Source of the DNA: Desulfobulbaceae bacterium
GTDB lineage: Bacteria; Desulfobacterota; Desulfobulbia; Desulfobulbales; Desulfocapsaceae
Assembly (NCBI GenBank): GCA_009773475.1
Contig: WSXV01000001.1
Location: 124,001 to 188,000 of the forward strand
Reading direction: 5' to 3'
DNA: 64,000 nucleotides
Of the stretch, positions 54,159 to 62,890 are shown in pieces (the stretch's first letter is position 1; each line of letters opens with the position of its first letter). Made by a program: the position numbers and the translations under genes. A model generated the notes under the pieces. The model made no database searches. It saw nothing but the letters and a program-made list of their open reading frames with translations, and had not been told where the DNA came from.

Positions 54159-55259
54159 ATGCCGTATCTTCAACGAATATCCAAAATTCAGGCGGTGCTG
54201 CGCCGTAAAAAGCTCGACGCCCTGTTGGTCAGTCAGCCCTGCAACCGGCGCTACCTGAGCGGCTATTCGGCCCTTGATCATGGGATTGAGGAGAGTGCGG
54301 GGCTTTTACTGATTCCGGCCAAAGGGGATGCCCGCCTGCTCACCGATTTTCGATTCAAGCTCCAGGCCGAGGCCGAGGCCGCTTTTCTGACGGTCATCCT
54401 TTACACCAAAGGGGTGCCGGCCCTGCTCCAGGAGCTCTTGCCGGAGCTTTCCATCCGTACCCTTGCCTTTGAAAGTCACTACACCCTCCACTCCTTTGCC
54501 GAAAAGCTCAGTGCCCTTGGTCAAAAGATCGGCGTGCAGATGGTGCCGGTTATGGAGTGTGTGGAGGCGTTCCGGGTCATCAAGGAAGAGGTGGAGATTG
54601 AAGCGATGCAGGCCGCAGTGGCCCTCAACGAAAAGGTCTTCGAAGAGGTGTTTCCCACCATTGCCAGCGGCCGAACGGAAGGTGAGATTGCCCGTCAGCT
54701 GGAGTCCACCATGTACAGCCTGGGGGCCCAGTCGCCAAGTTTCAGTACGATTGTGGCCACCGGCCCGAACAGCGCCTTGCCGCATGCGGTGCCCGGCGTG
54801 ACAAAGGTGGAGGCCGGTCAGCCGGTGATGGTTGATATGGGGCTGATCCTGAATGGCTACTGCTCGGACATGACCCGCACCTTTGTCGTGGGTGAGCCAG
54901 ACAGCCGCTATCTGGCCATTCACCGCCTCGTGCGCCGGGCCCAGCTGGCTGCCATGGCCGAGATCCGGGAGGGCGTGGAGGCGGCCCATGTCGATAAGAT
55001 TGCCCGGGATATTATTGCAGAGGCTGGCTACGGACCGGCCTTCGGCCATTCCCTCGGGCATGGTGTGGGGCTCGCCGTGCACGAAGAGCCCCGCCTGTCC
55101 TCGCGTAATGGGAAGAAACTGCGAGCCGGGATGGTGGTGACCGTGGAGCCCGGCATCTATATTCCCGGCTGGGGGGGAGTCCGTCTGGAAAACATGGTGG
55201 TCGTCCGTGCCGACGGCTGTGAGCTACTCAATAAAAATTCAACCTGGCTGGACTTATGA
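54159..55259 (+). CDS. M24 family Xaa-Pro aminopeptidase
   Basis: 366 residues: creatinase-like N-terminal domain (about 1-125) and pita-bread catalytic domain. Metal ligands of M24 peptidases are seen: the Asp residues in VDMGLILNGYCSDMTRT, His in FGHSLGHGVGLAVHE, Glu in VEPGIYIPGWGGVR and Glu in RLENMVVV. It removes N-terminal residues before proline. Its last four bases overlap the start of the PIN-PhoH gene. Confidence 0.92.
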   Translation: MPYLQRISKIQAVLRRKKLDALLVSQPCNRRYLSGYSALDHGIEESAGLLLIPAKGDARLLTDFRFKLQAEAEAAFLTVILYTKGVPALLQELLPELSIRTLAFESHYTLHSFAEKLSALGQKIGVQMVPVMECVEAFRVIKEEVEIEAMQAAVALNEKVFEEVFPTIASGRTEGEIARQLESTMYSLGAQSPSFSTIVATGPNSALPHAVPGVTKVEAGQPVMVDMGLILNGYCSDMTRTFVVGEPDSRYLAIHRLVRRAQLAAMAEIREGVEAAHVDKIARDIIAEAGYGPAFGHSLGHGVGLAVHEEPRLSSRNGKKLRAGMVVTVEPGIYIPGWGGVRLENMVVVRADGCELLNKNSTWLDL

Positions 55260-56578
55260 TCGCAAAGGGCGTACGTAAATATTTTGTTCTCGACACCAAT
55301 GTTCTCCTTCACAATGCTGAATCCCTCACCTCCTTTGACGACAACTATGTCATCCTGCCGATGACCGTCATTGAGGAGCTGGACAGCTTCAAGCGGCATA
55401 ACGATGAACTGGGACGCAGCGCCCGGCACGTGATCCGTGAGATTGACAAACTGCGCTCGCAGGGATCGCTCAAGGATGGCGTGTCCATGGAAAACAACGG
55501 CATTCTTCAGATTATTGTGGAACGCAAGGATATCCCCGGGATCTGTATTGACATGTCGGTGCCGGATAACCGGATTCTGGCGGTGGCCAATTCCCTGCAC
55601 GAGGAAGGGAAAAAGGTGATCTTTGTCTCCAAGGATATCAATGCCCGCCTCAAGGCCGACGCCCTGGGCATTGACGTCATGGATTTTGAGAAGCAGAAAT
55701 GTAATTTTGACGAACTCTACACCGGCTGGACCGAGGAACGGGTGGCAACCGAGCTGGTGAATCGCTTCCATGAGCAGAAGGGACTGGAGATGGACGACGT
55801 TGATTTCCTGGTTAACCAGTTTGTCCACCTGCTGGATGTCTCCAACCCCAAGCACACCGGGCTTGGTCGGGCGGTGGGGCCAAAAAATATTGTTCCCCTC
55901 AATCCCAGCTTTGACAGTGCCTGGAATGTCCATGCCCGTTCCAAGGAACAGCGGATGGCCCTGGAGCTGTTGATGGACCCAAAGATCAGTCTGGTGACCA
56001 TGATCGGTCAGGCCGGAACCGGCAAGACCCTGCTTGCCCTGGCCGCCGGACTGGAATGTGTTCTGCAGCAGGAGAGCTTCGAGAAACTGCTCGTCTCCCG
56101 GCCGGTGATTCCCATGGGCAAGGACATCGGCTATCTGCCCGGAACCAAGGATGAAAAGCTCTCTTTGTGGATGCAGCCCATTTTTGATAATCTGGTCTTT
56201 TTGATGCAGAAGAATCATCGGGTGGAGGAAGGCACGGTGCAGAACAAAGTCAATATGCTGTTCAAGGAGCAGCGGGTGGAGTTGGAGGCCCTGACCTATA
56301 TCCGGGGGCGTTCTATCCCCCGGCAGTTTGTCATTGTTGATGAGGCCCAGAACCTGACCCCCCATGAGGTGAAGACGATCATCTCCCGCGCCGGGGAAGG
56401 GACGAAGATGGTGCTCACCGGTGATCCCGAGCAGATTGACAATCCCTATCTCGATTCCTCATCCAACGGCCTGTCGTACGCTGTGGAAAAGTTGAAGGGA
56501 CAGTCGCTGTATGGCCATGTGACCCTGAGCAAGAGCGAGCGAAGTCCGCTGTCGGCCATTGCCGCTCAGTTGTTGTAA
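55256..56578 (+). CDS. PIN domain - PhoH ATPase fusion (PhoH2 type)
   Basis: 440 residues. N-terminal PIN nuclease domain (about 8-140; acidic VLDTNVLL, VIEELD, SVPDNRIL), then a PhoH P-loop ATPase with Walker A GQAGTGKTLLAL and Walker B FVIVDEAQN plus LTGDPEQID. PhoH2 proteins unwind and cut RNA. An ATGA overlap couples it to the M24 peptidase gene. The PhoH name comes from a homology family and does not imply phosphate control; no Pho box is seen. Confidence 0.93.
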   Translation: MIAKGVRKYFVLDTNVLLHNAESLTSFDDNYVILPMTVIEELDSFKRHNDELGRSARHVIREIDKLRSQGSLKDGVSMENNGILQIIVERKDIPGICIDMSVPDNRILAVANSLHEEGKKVIFVSKDINARLKADALGIDVMDFEKQKCNFDELYTGWTEERVATELVNRFHEQKGLEMDDVDFLVNQFVHLLDVSNPKHTGLGRAVGPKNIVPLNPSFDSAWNVHARSKEQRMALELLMDPKISLVTMIGQAGTGKTLLALAAGLECVLQQESFEKLLVSRPVIPMGKDIGYLPGTKDEKLSLWMQPIFDNLVFLMQKNHRVEEGTVQNKVNMLFKEQRVELEALTYIRGRSIPRQFVIVDEAQNLTPHEVKTIISRAGEGTKMVLTGDPEQIDNPYLDSSSNGLSYAVEKLKGQSLYGHVTLSKSERSPLSAIAAQLL

Positions 56579-56836
56579 AAAACGAGTTCCCTGCATAATG
56601 ACGAATTACGTTGTGTTCCACCACCGTCATTCCTGTGTAGGCGGGAATCCCTCCCGACCTCCCCTTAACCTAAGGGGAGGAGACAGAAAGGACCGGAGGA
56701 GCCAGGGGGGAAACACTCGGGAATGACGACCTGGTCATGTTGCAAGATCCACAAACAGAAGACAAGAACTCAAGGACTCAGGTATTTTATTACTCTGGCC
56801 TTGTATTACAACCGACCTCTTTACCATTAAAACATT
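56579..56836. other. Gap with repeat fragments
   Basis: 258 bp. E-family fragment (CCGTCATTCCTGTGTAGGCG, 56625-56650) and a CTTAACCTAAG palindrome segment (56650-56683) identical to one at 37794-37826. Confidence 0.6.
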
Positions 56837-57172
56837 ATGCGCCAATACCTTATAGATGATCTGTCCCCCATGGAGCGGGATAATATTGACTCTTATCTGA
56901 AACGGACCTTCCAGCGAGGGCCGATGATTGGCCTGTACTGGATTGTCCTTCCTGCCGAGATGCTGTCGGAGCTCCAGCGTGAGCATGAGGAAAAGTGTGG
57001 CCCCTACTATTGCGGGGTGGAGGTGGAGAAATACGCAGTTCGTTTTGAGATGTTGGTGCGCAGTCACGCCAACCTCCATTGTGACTGCATCGCCCATGCA
57101 ACCCAGGAGCAGCGTCAGTATATCCTGGATCTGGCCGACAAGATGCTCACGGAAGAGCTGATCCGTTCCTGA
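56837..57172 (+). CDS. Small Cys-containing hypothetical protein
   Basis: 111 residues, not recognised. Soluble, with no signal peptide. Four cysteines in two pairs (CGPYYC near residue 55-60 and CDC near 83-85) beside histidines (SHANLHCDCIAHA) could bind a metal, but this is only a pattern. The C-terminal half is a likely helix. It has an ATG start and neighbour-like base composition; no clear Shine-Dalgarno. Confidence 0.65.
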   Translation: MRQYLIDDLSPMERDNIDSYLKRTFQRGPMIGLYWIVLPAEMLSELQREHEEKCGPYYCGVEVEKYAVRFEMLVRSHANLHCDCIAHATQEQRQYILDLADKMLTEELIRS

Positions 57173-57322
57173 TTTTACAGGGGCAGTTGCTATTTGAGTG
57201 GTTTGTTTTTCCAAACGTTTCCCTTTGCAATGGGGGAGGTTGGGAAGTAGGATTTTGGGAGTCATGGAAATGGTCCGTTTCATGATTCCCATTGGTTATT
57301 TATTTATCAGGTTGGAGAGTAT

Positions 57323-59602
57323 ATGAGCAGTTCAGTTGATTCTACCCCTCAGTTTATTGAAAAGGTCTATCAGAAAATGGAGGCCAATCTGGCCGTGGTC
57401 CGAAAACGACTGGGTCGCCCCCTCAGCAGTGCTGAGAAGATCCTCTATGGTCATCTTGATGAGCCCATGGAGACCGAGCTGGTCCCCGGTGTTTCCTATG
57501 TCAAGACCCGGCCCGACCGTATTGCTCTGCAGGATGCCACTGCCCAGATGGCCATTCTTCAATTTATGCTGGCGGGCAAAAATGAGGCGGCGGTGCCGGT
57601 GACGGTGCACTGTGATCATCTGGTCCGGGCGGTGCGCGGGGCGGCGGCGGATATCGACACGGCGCGCATGGAAAACCGCGAGGTGTATGACTTCCTTGCC
57701 TCAGCATCCCAGCGCTATGGTTTTGGCTGCTGGCTGCCGGGGGCCGGGATTATTCATCAGGTGGTGATTGAGCAGTATGGCTTTCCCGGCCTGATGATGC
57801 TTGGCACCGACTCGCACACCCCTAATGCCGGCGGCATTGGCGCCTTTGCCTCGGGTGTGGGCGGGGCCGACGCCGTGGATGTTATGGTCGGCATGCCCTG
57901 GGAAGTGCTGCTGCCGAAATTTGTCGGGGTGCGCCTCACCGGACAGTTGCAGGGATGGGCCGCGCCCAAGGATGTCATCCTCAAACTCCTGGGAATGCTT
58001 ACCTGTTCAGGCGGCACCAATCGGGTGTTTGAATATTTTGGCCCCGGCGCCGCCACCCTTTCCTGCACCGGCAAGGCGACCATCTGTAATATGGGTGCCG
58101 AGCTCGGCGCCACCACCTCGGTTTTCCCCTATGATGAGCACATGGCCACCTATCTTCAGGCCTGCGGTCGCGGCGAGGCGGCAGCCCTGGCGACGAAGTA
58201 CGCGCATCTGCTCCAGGCCGATGCGGAGGTTCTGGCCGAGCCTGAAAAATATTTTGATCAGGTCATCGAGATTGATCTGGACACTCTAGAGCCCCATCTG
58301 GTCGGTCCCCATTCGCCGGATCTGGCGTTGACGGTGTCCGGGATGAAGGAATACGTTGAAAAAGGCGGCTATCCGGCCAACGTGACCTATGCCCTGGTGG
58401 GTTCCTGCACCAACTCCTCCTATGAGGATATGGGGCGCGTCGCGGCCATGGCCGAGCAGATCGCAGGCAAGGGCCTGAAGCTGAAGATTCCTCTGCTCTT
58501 GACTCCCGGCTCCGAGCAGGTTCGCGCCACCATGGAGCGAGACGGACAGCTTGCCAAGCTGGCGGCCATCGGGGTGACGGTGCTTGCCAACGCCTGCGGC
58601 CCCTGTATTGGCCAGTGGACAAGATCTGGGATTGAGTCGGGTTTCAAAAATTCCATTGTCACCTCCTATAACCGTAATTTTCCCAAGCGCAACGACGGCA
58701 ATAGCGGGACCTGCGGCTTTATCGGCAGTCCCGAGACCTGTCTGGCCTATGCCATGGTCGGTGATTTTAATGTGAATCCCTTCACTGAGCCGCTCCAGGC
58801 AGCGGACGGCACTTCTTTTGTCTTGACCCCGCCGGGGAAGGTCCCGGAGGTTCCAGCGCAAGGTTTGGTTCGGGATGAAGAGGGATTCCTGGCCCCGGTG
58901 GAGTCCATGGACGAGCGCATGGCGGTGACGGTGCGGGTGGCCCCGGATTCTGAGCGGCTGGCCCTTCTTTCTCCCTTTCCGGCCTGGGAAGGGAAGGCTT
59001 TCCGAGGCTTACGGCTGTTGATGAAGGCCAAGGGTAAATGCACCACCGATCATATCTCCCCGGCCGGGCCATGGCTGCGGTTTCGCGGCCATCTGGATGC
59101 CATCTCCGGCAATATGTTCAGCGGCGCCACCAATGCCTTTACCGCTGAGATCGGCACCGGCCTCAATCAGTTGACCGGCGCACGACAGCCCTATAACGAG
59201 ATCGCCCGGGCCTATACGGCGGCTGGAGATAAATGGCTGGCGGTGGGTGACACCAACTACGGCGAAGGCTCATCCCGTGAGCATGCGGCCATGAGCCCCC
59301 GTCACATGGGCGGTCGGGTGGTGATAACCCGCTCCTTTGCCCGGATCCATGAGACCAACCTGAAAAAACAGGGGGTTCTGCCGTTGACTTTTATCAGCAG
59401 TGGAGATTATGATCTTATTCAAGAGACTGATCTGGTGGATATTCTCGGCCTGCGTGAACTTGCCCCCGGCTCCATCGTGACGGCGGTATTGCATCACCGG
59501 GATGGATCAGAGGAGTCGGTGTCTCTGCGCCATTCGCTCAATGCTGAACAGATTGAGTGGTTTAAGGCAGGATCGGCGTTGAATTACTTAGGTGCCGTTT
59601 AA
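57323..59602 (+). CDS. Aconitate hydratase
   Basis: 759 residues, interconverting citrate and isocitrate. The [4Fe-4S] ligands are seen as Cys near 361 (GSCTNS) and the pair near 424/427 (ACGPCIG). DSHTPNAGGIG, the AcnA-type swivel domain and GEGSSREHAA near the end are present. Length and layout resemble the mitochondrial-type enzyme. GGAG lies upstream of the ATG. The last codons (encoding LGAV) form the left arm of an F element. Confidence 0.95.
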   Translation: MSSSVDSTPQFIEKVYQKMEANLAVVRKRLGRPLSSAEKILYGHLDEPMETELVPGVSYVKTRPDRIALQDATAQMAILQFMLAGKNEAAVPVTVHCDHLVRAVRGAAADIDTARMENREVYDFLASASQRYGFGCWLPGAGIIHQVVIEQYGFPGLMMLGTDSHTPNAGGIGAFASGVGGADAVDVMVGMPWEVLLPKFVGVRLTGQLQGWAAPKDVILKLLGMLTCSGGTNRVFEYFGPGAATLSCTGKATICNMGAELGATTSVFPYDEHMATYLQACGRGEAAALATKYAHLLQADAEVLAEPEKYFDQVIEIDLDTLEPHLVGPHSPDLALTVSGMKEYVEKGGYPANVTYALVGSCTNSSYEDMGRVAAMAEQIAGKGLKLKIPLLLTPGSEQVRATMERDGQLAKLAAIGVTVLANACGPCIGQWTRSGIESGFKNSIVTSYNRNFPKRNDGNSGTCGFIGSPETCLAYAMVGDFNVNPFTEPLQAADGTSFVLTPPGKVPEVPAQGLVRDEEGFLAPVESMDERMAVTVRVAPDSERLALLSPFPAWEGKAFRGLRLLMKAKGKCTTDHISPAGPWLRFRGHLDAISGNMFSGATNAFTAEIGTGLNQLTGARQPYNEIARAYTAAGDKWLAVGDTNYGEGSSREHAAMSPRHMGGRVVITRSFARIHETNLKKQGVLPLTFISSGDYDLIQETDLVDILGLRELAPGSIVTAVLHHRDGSEESVSLRHSLNAEQIEWFKAGSALNYLGAV

Positions 59603-59710
59603 AAGAAGCAGCGCTTTTCTGCTTCTTTTACTACGGCACCTTATGCCACGCGAGAAACAGCCAATCCCTTCCGGCTGTTTCTCGCGTAGCGTCCGACTGC
59701 TAAACGGGAG
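59590..59710 (+). repeat. Family F two-hairpin element, copy 4, overlapping aconitase 3' end
   Basis: Hairpin 1: AGGTGCCGT (59590-59598, inside the gene) pairs with ACGGCACCT (59633-59641); then AAAAGAAGCAG/CTGCTTCTTTT, loop CGCTTTT. Linker TATGCC, hairpin 2 GCCACGCGAGAAACAGCC with one mismatch (59645-59690), tail GCGTCCGACTGC. Stem sequences differ from copies 1-3. Confidence 0.85.
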
Positions 59711-59714
59711 TAAC

Positions 59715-59835
59715 CAAAGAATCAAGCAGTGCTCTTCTGCTTGTTTTATTACGAAGGCCAGGTAAGCGAAGACTCCGAGTGTCGCTCGCTCCATGGATGG
59801 ATAAAGAGCGACCGGCACCTTCTACCGCGTCGAAG
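59715..59835 (+). repeat. Family F, degenerate copy 5
   Basis: CAAGCAGTGCTCTTCTGCTTG gives a hairpin with the family loop; later CGGCACCTTCTACCGCGTCG and AACCAGC echo the linker and hairpin 2. About 45 bp of foreign sequence splits it. Confidence 0.45.
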
Positions 59836-59972
59836 AACCAGCAACCACAACCCCCAACCCCCTCCTTAAAACAAGGCCGGGGCTTTTCGCAGTTTTGTGA
59901 GTGGTGTCTGGCTGACAGTGTGCAAACGTTGTTACGAAAAGAACCGCTTATTATTGACTGTTGAGAATCATT

Positions 59973-61478
59973 ATGCCGATATTAGTCACCAAAGATCTTA
60001 AACTTCCCTCCCCGCCGGCCATTGCCCTGCGGATTCTGGAGGCGGTGAAAAAGAATGACGCCTCCTTTTCAGATCTGGCCAGGATCATTGAGGTTGATCC
60101 CGCTCTGACAGCCAAGATTCTCAAGGTTGCTAATTCCTCTTTCTACAGTATGGCTAGTCAGGTCAATACCATAGAAAAGGCCCTCTCCGTCCTTGGCCTG
60201 AATGTTACCAAGAACATTGCCCTTTCCTTCGTCATTGCTAAAGAATTGGTCGTCCCGGTTGATGGCGGTTTTGACTTTAACTCTTTCTGGAAACGGGCGG
60301 TGACCAGTGCGGTGAGCGCGGAACTCCTGGCTGCCAGGCTGTCGTATCGGAATGATGATCTTTTTGTTTCCGCCTTGCTCCAGGACATCGGGGTGTTGAT
60401 TCTCTATCTGTGCCGGTCGGACGAGTATCGTCAGGTTCTGGATGAAAAGAGGGTGTCGGGGCGCCCGATTCTAGATATTGAGCAGCGCATTTTTGGCTTT
60501 GATCATCAGGAGGTCGGGGCCGAGCTTCTCCTGGAATGGGGGCTTCCAACAACCTTCGCGGATACGATCCGCCATCATCATGACAGTGAGGGGTGCCCGG
60601 AAAAGCTCAGGATGCAGGTTGATCTGCTCCACTGGTCTTCCATGCTGACCTCTATCTATTTTGGTTCGCGAAGTGTGGAAATGGGGCTGCAGCTCAAGGC
60701 GGAAATCTGTCCCCGTTTTAAGATTAAAGAAGAGGCCATCGACCTGTTGATCGATATGGTGGCGGAAAAAAGTGTCGAGATCCTGTCTTTTTTTGAGATC
60801 GATTCGGGTGACATGAAGCCTTTTTCCCTTCTTCTCCAGGATGCCAATGAGGAGTTGCGGCGGATTAATCTCTCCTATGAGCAGCTGGTTATGCAGGCCA
60901 AACAGGCTCGAAAGAAGGCGGAGGAGCTGGCCACCGAGCTGCTCGAGGCCAATGTCAAGCTGAGGGAGATGGCCTTTCGTGACGGTCTGACCGGTCTCTA
61001 CAATTATCGATATTTTCAGGAATTAATGGACAGGGAGGTGAGCCGGTCGAAGCGGCATCATTTGGGGCTCTCCCTTATGCTGTTTGATATTGACCACTTT
61101 AAAGACGTCAATGATACCTATGGCCATCCTGCCGGCGATCAGGTTTTGCGGAATCTGGCGGAGCTGGTTCAGTCAACCATGCGTATCTCCGATATCGTGG
61201 TTCGCTATGGCGGCGAAGAGTTTGCAGTCATTTTGCCCTCCACTGATCTGCCTGGTTGCAAGGTCTTTGCCACACGATTACGGCGGCGGGTGGAAGAGAT
61301 GGAAACGGTGGTGAGCGGCATGAGTATCCGTGTCACCATCAGTATCGGGGTGACCGGCTACGATACCGCGCAGAACTCGCTTGAGAAAGCAGTGATGATC
61401 AAAACCGCTGATTCCGCCCTGTATGCCGCTAAAAACAGGGGTCGCAACCGGGTAGAGGTAGAGCTGTTGCCGGCTTAG
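59973..61478 (+). CDS. HDOD-GGDEF signalling protein
   Basis: 501 residues. HDOD domain (about 10-210), a helical linker with a coiled coil (about 285-335), and a C-terminal GGDEF domain whose active site is GGEEF near residue 413. RISD five residues before it matches the inhibitory I-site (RxxD), so it is probably an active, product-inhibited c-di-GMP synthase. The ATG at 59973 is used rather than a TTG four codons upstream. No membrane segment. Confidence 0.9.
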   Translation: MPILVTKDLKLPSPPAIALRILEAVKKNDASFSDLARIIEVDPALTAKILKVANSSFYSMASQVNTIEKALSVLGLNVTKNIALSFVIAKELVVPVDGGFDFNSFWKRAVTSAVSAELLAARLSYRNDDLFVSALLQDIGVLILYLCRSDEYRQVLDEKRVSGRPILDIEQRIFGFDHQEVGAELLLEWGLPTTFADTIRHHHDSEGCPEKLRMQVDLLHWSSMLTSIYFGSRSVEMGLQLKAEICPRFKIKEEAIDLLIDMVAEKSVEILSFFEIDSGDMKPFSLLLQDANEELRRINLSYEQLVMQAKQARKKAEELATELLEANVKLREMAFRDGLTGLYNYRYFQELMDREVSRSKRHHLGLSLMLFDIDHFKDVNDTYGHPAGDQVLRNLAELVQSTMRISDIVVRYGGEEFAVILPSTDLPGCKVFATRLRRRVEEMETVVSGMSIRVTISIGVTGYDTAQNSLEKAVMIKTADSALYAAKNRGRNRVEVELLPA

Positions 61479-61588
61479 AAGCCCAAGCTGCCGCCATCAG
61501 TATAATAAGGGTCCTTCTGGTTTCCATGCTCCGCCCGGGAACCAGGTTGTCTGGCCGGTAGGAACTTCGAAGAGGGAAAGAGGAAAAT

Positions 61589-61666
61589 GTAGGATGGGCA
61601 AAGCGCAGCGTGCCCATCATGTTTGTTCAAGGAATTGATGGGCACGCTGCGCTTTGCCCATCCTAC
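61589..61666. repeat. Interspersed repeat family C, copy 4
   Basis: Shortest and most symmetric copy: TAGGATGGGCAAAGCGCAGC and its full inverse around a GTGCCCATCA/TGATGGGCAC core. Confidence 0.88.
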
Positions 61667-61865
61667 GGTTCCGATCTTCCTCTTTCGTCCTTTATAGTTT
61701 CATCCACCCCAACCATATTATTCTCGTTTCCATGCGCCGCATGGGAATGCATCTCGGATGCGTCGCATCCCCGTACATCTCCTGCCCGTCCTGCATATTG
61801 ATAACGGCCTGCAACGCAGGCAGGGATGGGGTTCCCAAGCGCCGCATGGGAGCCAGATGCATGTG

Positions 61866-61934
61866 GTAGGTCGGGTTTCAACCCGACAGCGTGGGTGCAT
61901 TGTAAGCCTTGCGTCGGGTTGAAACCCGACCTAC
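61866..61934. repeat. Interspersed repeat family B, copy 3
   Basis: Perfect 22-bp outer arms (GTAGGTCGGGTTTCAACC...) with a 25-bp centre. Confidence 0.92.
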
Positions 61935-61991
61935 CGCCATTGCCATTTTCCTCTTTCGTTCTTCGGAGTTCCTGCAACCCCAACCATCAGG

Positions 61992-62735
61992 CTAAAGCGA
62001 TATAATACTGCCGTTTCTTCCGGTGATGCCGTCGCCTCGGCGTCTGGCTCGGCGGTAGGAATAATAGTCGGGGGTGCAGGAGGTGCAGATGGCTGCGATC
62101 TTGATATTTCCCGGCAGCAGCCCGGCTTCCATAAGTTGTGCCTTGGAGATCTGCCAGAAATCAAAATAATTGTCCCGGGTCTGAAAGGCGAGAAAGGTTG
62201 CCGGCAGTTCCTGGCGATGGTTGACAAATTCCGCGCAGCAGGGGCCAAGGGACGGGCTGATGGCGGCGGTGATATCCCGTGGTTGGGAGCCATAGCAGGA
62301 GCGCATTTGCTGGATGGTTTTTCCGAGAATCCCGATCACACTGCCCTGCCAGCCGCAATGGATGGCCGCGATCACTGATCGTACCGGGTCATGGAGCAGG
62401 ACGGCCTGACAGTCGGCGTGCTGGATCATCAGGCCCACCCCTTGTTTGTCGGTCATCAGCCCATCCACCCCGTCGATTTCCTCATCCCTTTCCGGAATGA
62501 TCTCCACCCTGAAAACCTGATCCCCATGGACCTGTCTGGCCGAAACCAGGCGGTCTATTTGCAGATGCTCTTTTATCAGGGCACGGTTGGCCTGGACATT
62601 TTCTGTTGTATCGCCCACCCCGAAACTACAGTTAAGGGAGGTGAAACGAGCGTTGCTCGCCCCTTGATGGCGGTCAAAGGTGGCGCGGATAAGCCCGGCG
62701 GAGGAGGGGACGGCAAAGGTGTATGGTGTAAGCAT
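61992..62735 (-). CDS. pgeF: Peptidoglycan editing factor PgeF (YfiH / multicopper-oxidase-like DUF152)
   Basis: 247 residues. Family motifs: QVHGDQVFRV, IQHADCQAVLLHD, AAIHCGWQGSV and GPCCAEF, with the Cys and His residues of the purine-nucleosidase/editing active site. The protein is known to prevent misincorporation of serine in place of L-alanine in muropeptides, and older annotation calls it polyphenol oxidase. Downstream of the right-edge porin on the same strand, separated by a terminator. Confidence 0.92.
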   Translation of the reverse strand: MLTPYTFAVPSSAGLIRATFDRHQGASNARFTSLNCSFGVGDTTENVQANRALIKEHLQIDRLVSARQVHGDQVFRVEIIPERDEEIDGVDGLMTDKQGVGLMIQHADCQAVLLHDPVRSVIAAIHCGWQGSVIGILGKTIQQMRSCYGSQPRDITAAISPSLGPCCAEFVNHRQELPATFLAFQTRDNYFDFWQISKAQLMEAGLLPGNIKIAAICTSCTPDYYSYRRARRRGDGITGRNGSIISL

Positions 62736-62761
62736 GGCAACCGGAGTCAGCAGAGGGGAAT

Positions 62762-62798
62762 AAAAAAGGGGAAGACTTCTTGAGACGAAGTCTTCCCC
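62762..62798 (-). terminator. Terminator of the right-edge porin
   Basis: Perfect 12-bp stem GGGGAAGACTTC / GAAGTCTTCCCC with a 7-nt loop, followed on the minus strand by six T (62762-62767). Confidence 0.85.
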
Positions 62799-62821
62799 GG
62801 TACCTCAGGTAATGATGGAGC

Positions 62822-62879
62822 AGGGCTGCACTCCAGAGTGAACGGTCTCGCGTTCACTCTGGAGTGATTGCCCTTTTTC
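62822..62879. repeat. Second strong hairpin after the porin
   Basis: Perfect 16-bp stem CACTCCAGAGTGAACG / complement (62829-62844 with 62851-62866), extended by AGGGC/GCCCT, then TTTTTCT on the plus strand. It may protect the porin message 3' end or stop antisense transcription. Confidence 0.65.
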
Positions 62880-62890
62880 TGGACTCTCCC

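Larger units (their letters stand above)
61479..61991. other. Repeat-filled gap between the HDOD-GGDEF gene and pgeF
   Basis: 513 bp, no gene. D units at 61518, 61724 and 61830, C copy 4 and B copy 3. Confidence 0.7.

Noticed and set aside
55157-56365. 402-codon minus-strand frame opposite the PIN-PhoH gene
   Set aside because: Antisense to a well-supported ATPase; no family features.
40511-59710. F elements as integron attC sites
   Set aside because: Hairpin architecture is similar, but there are no RYYYAAC/GTTRRRY core sites, no integrase and no gene-cassette structure between copies.
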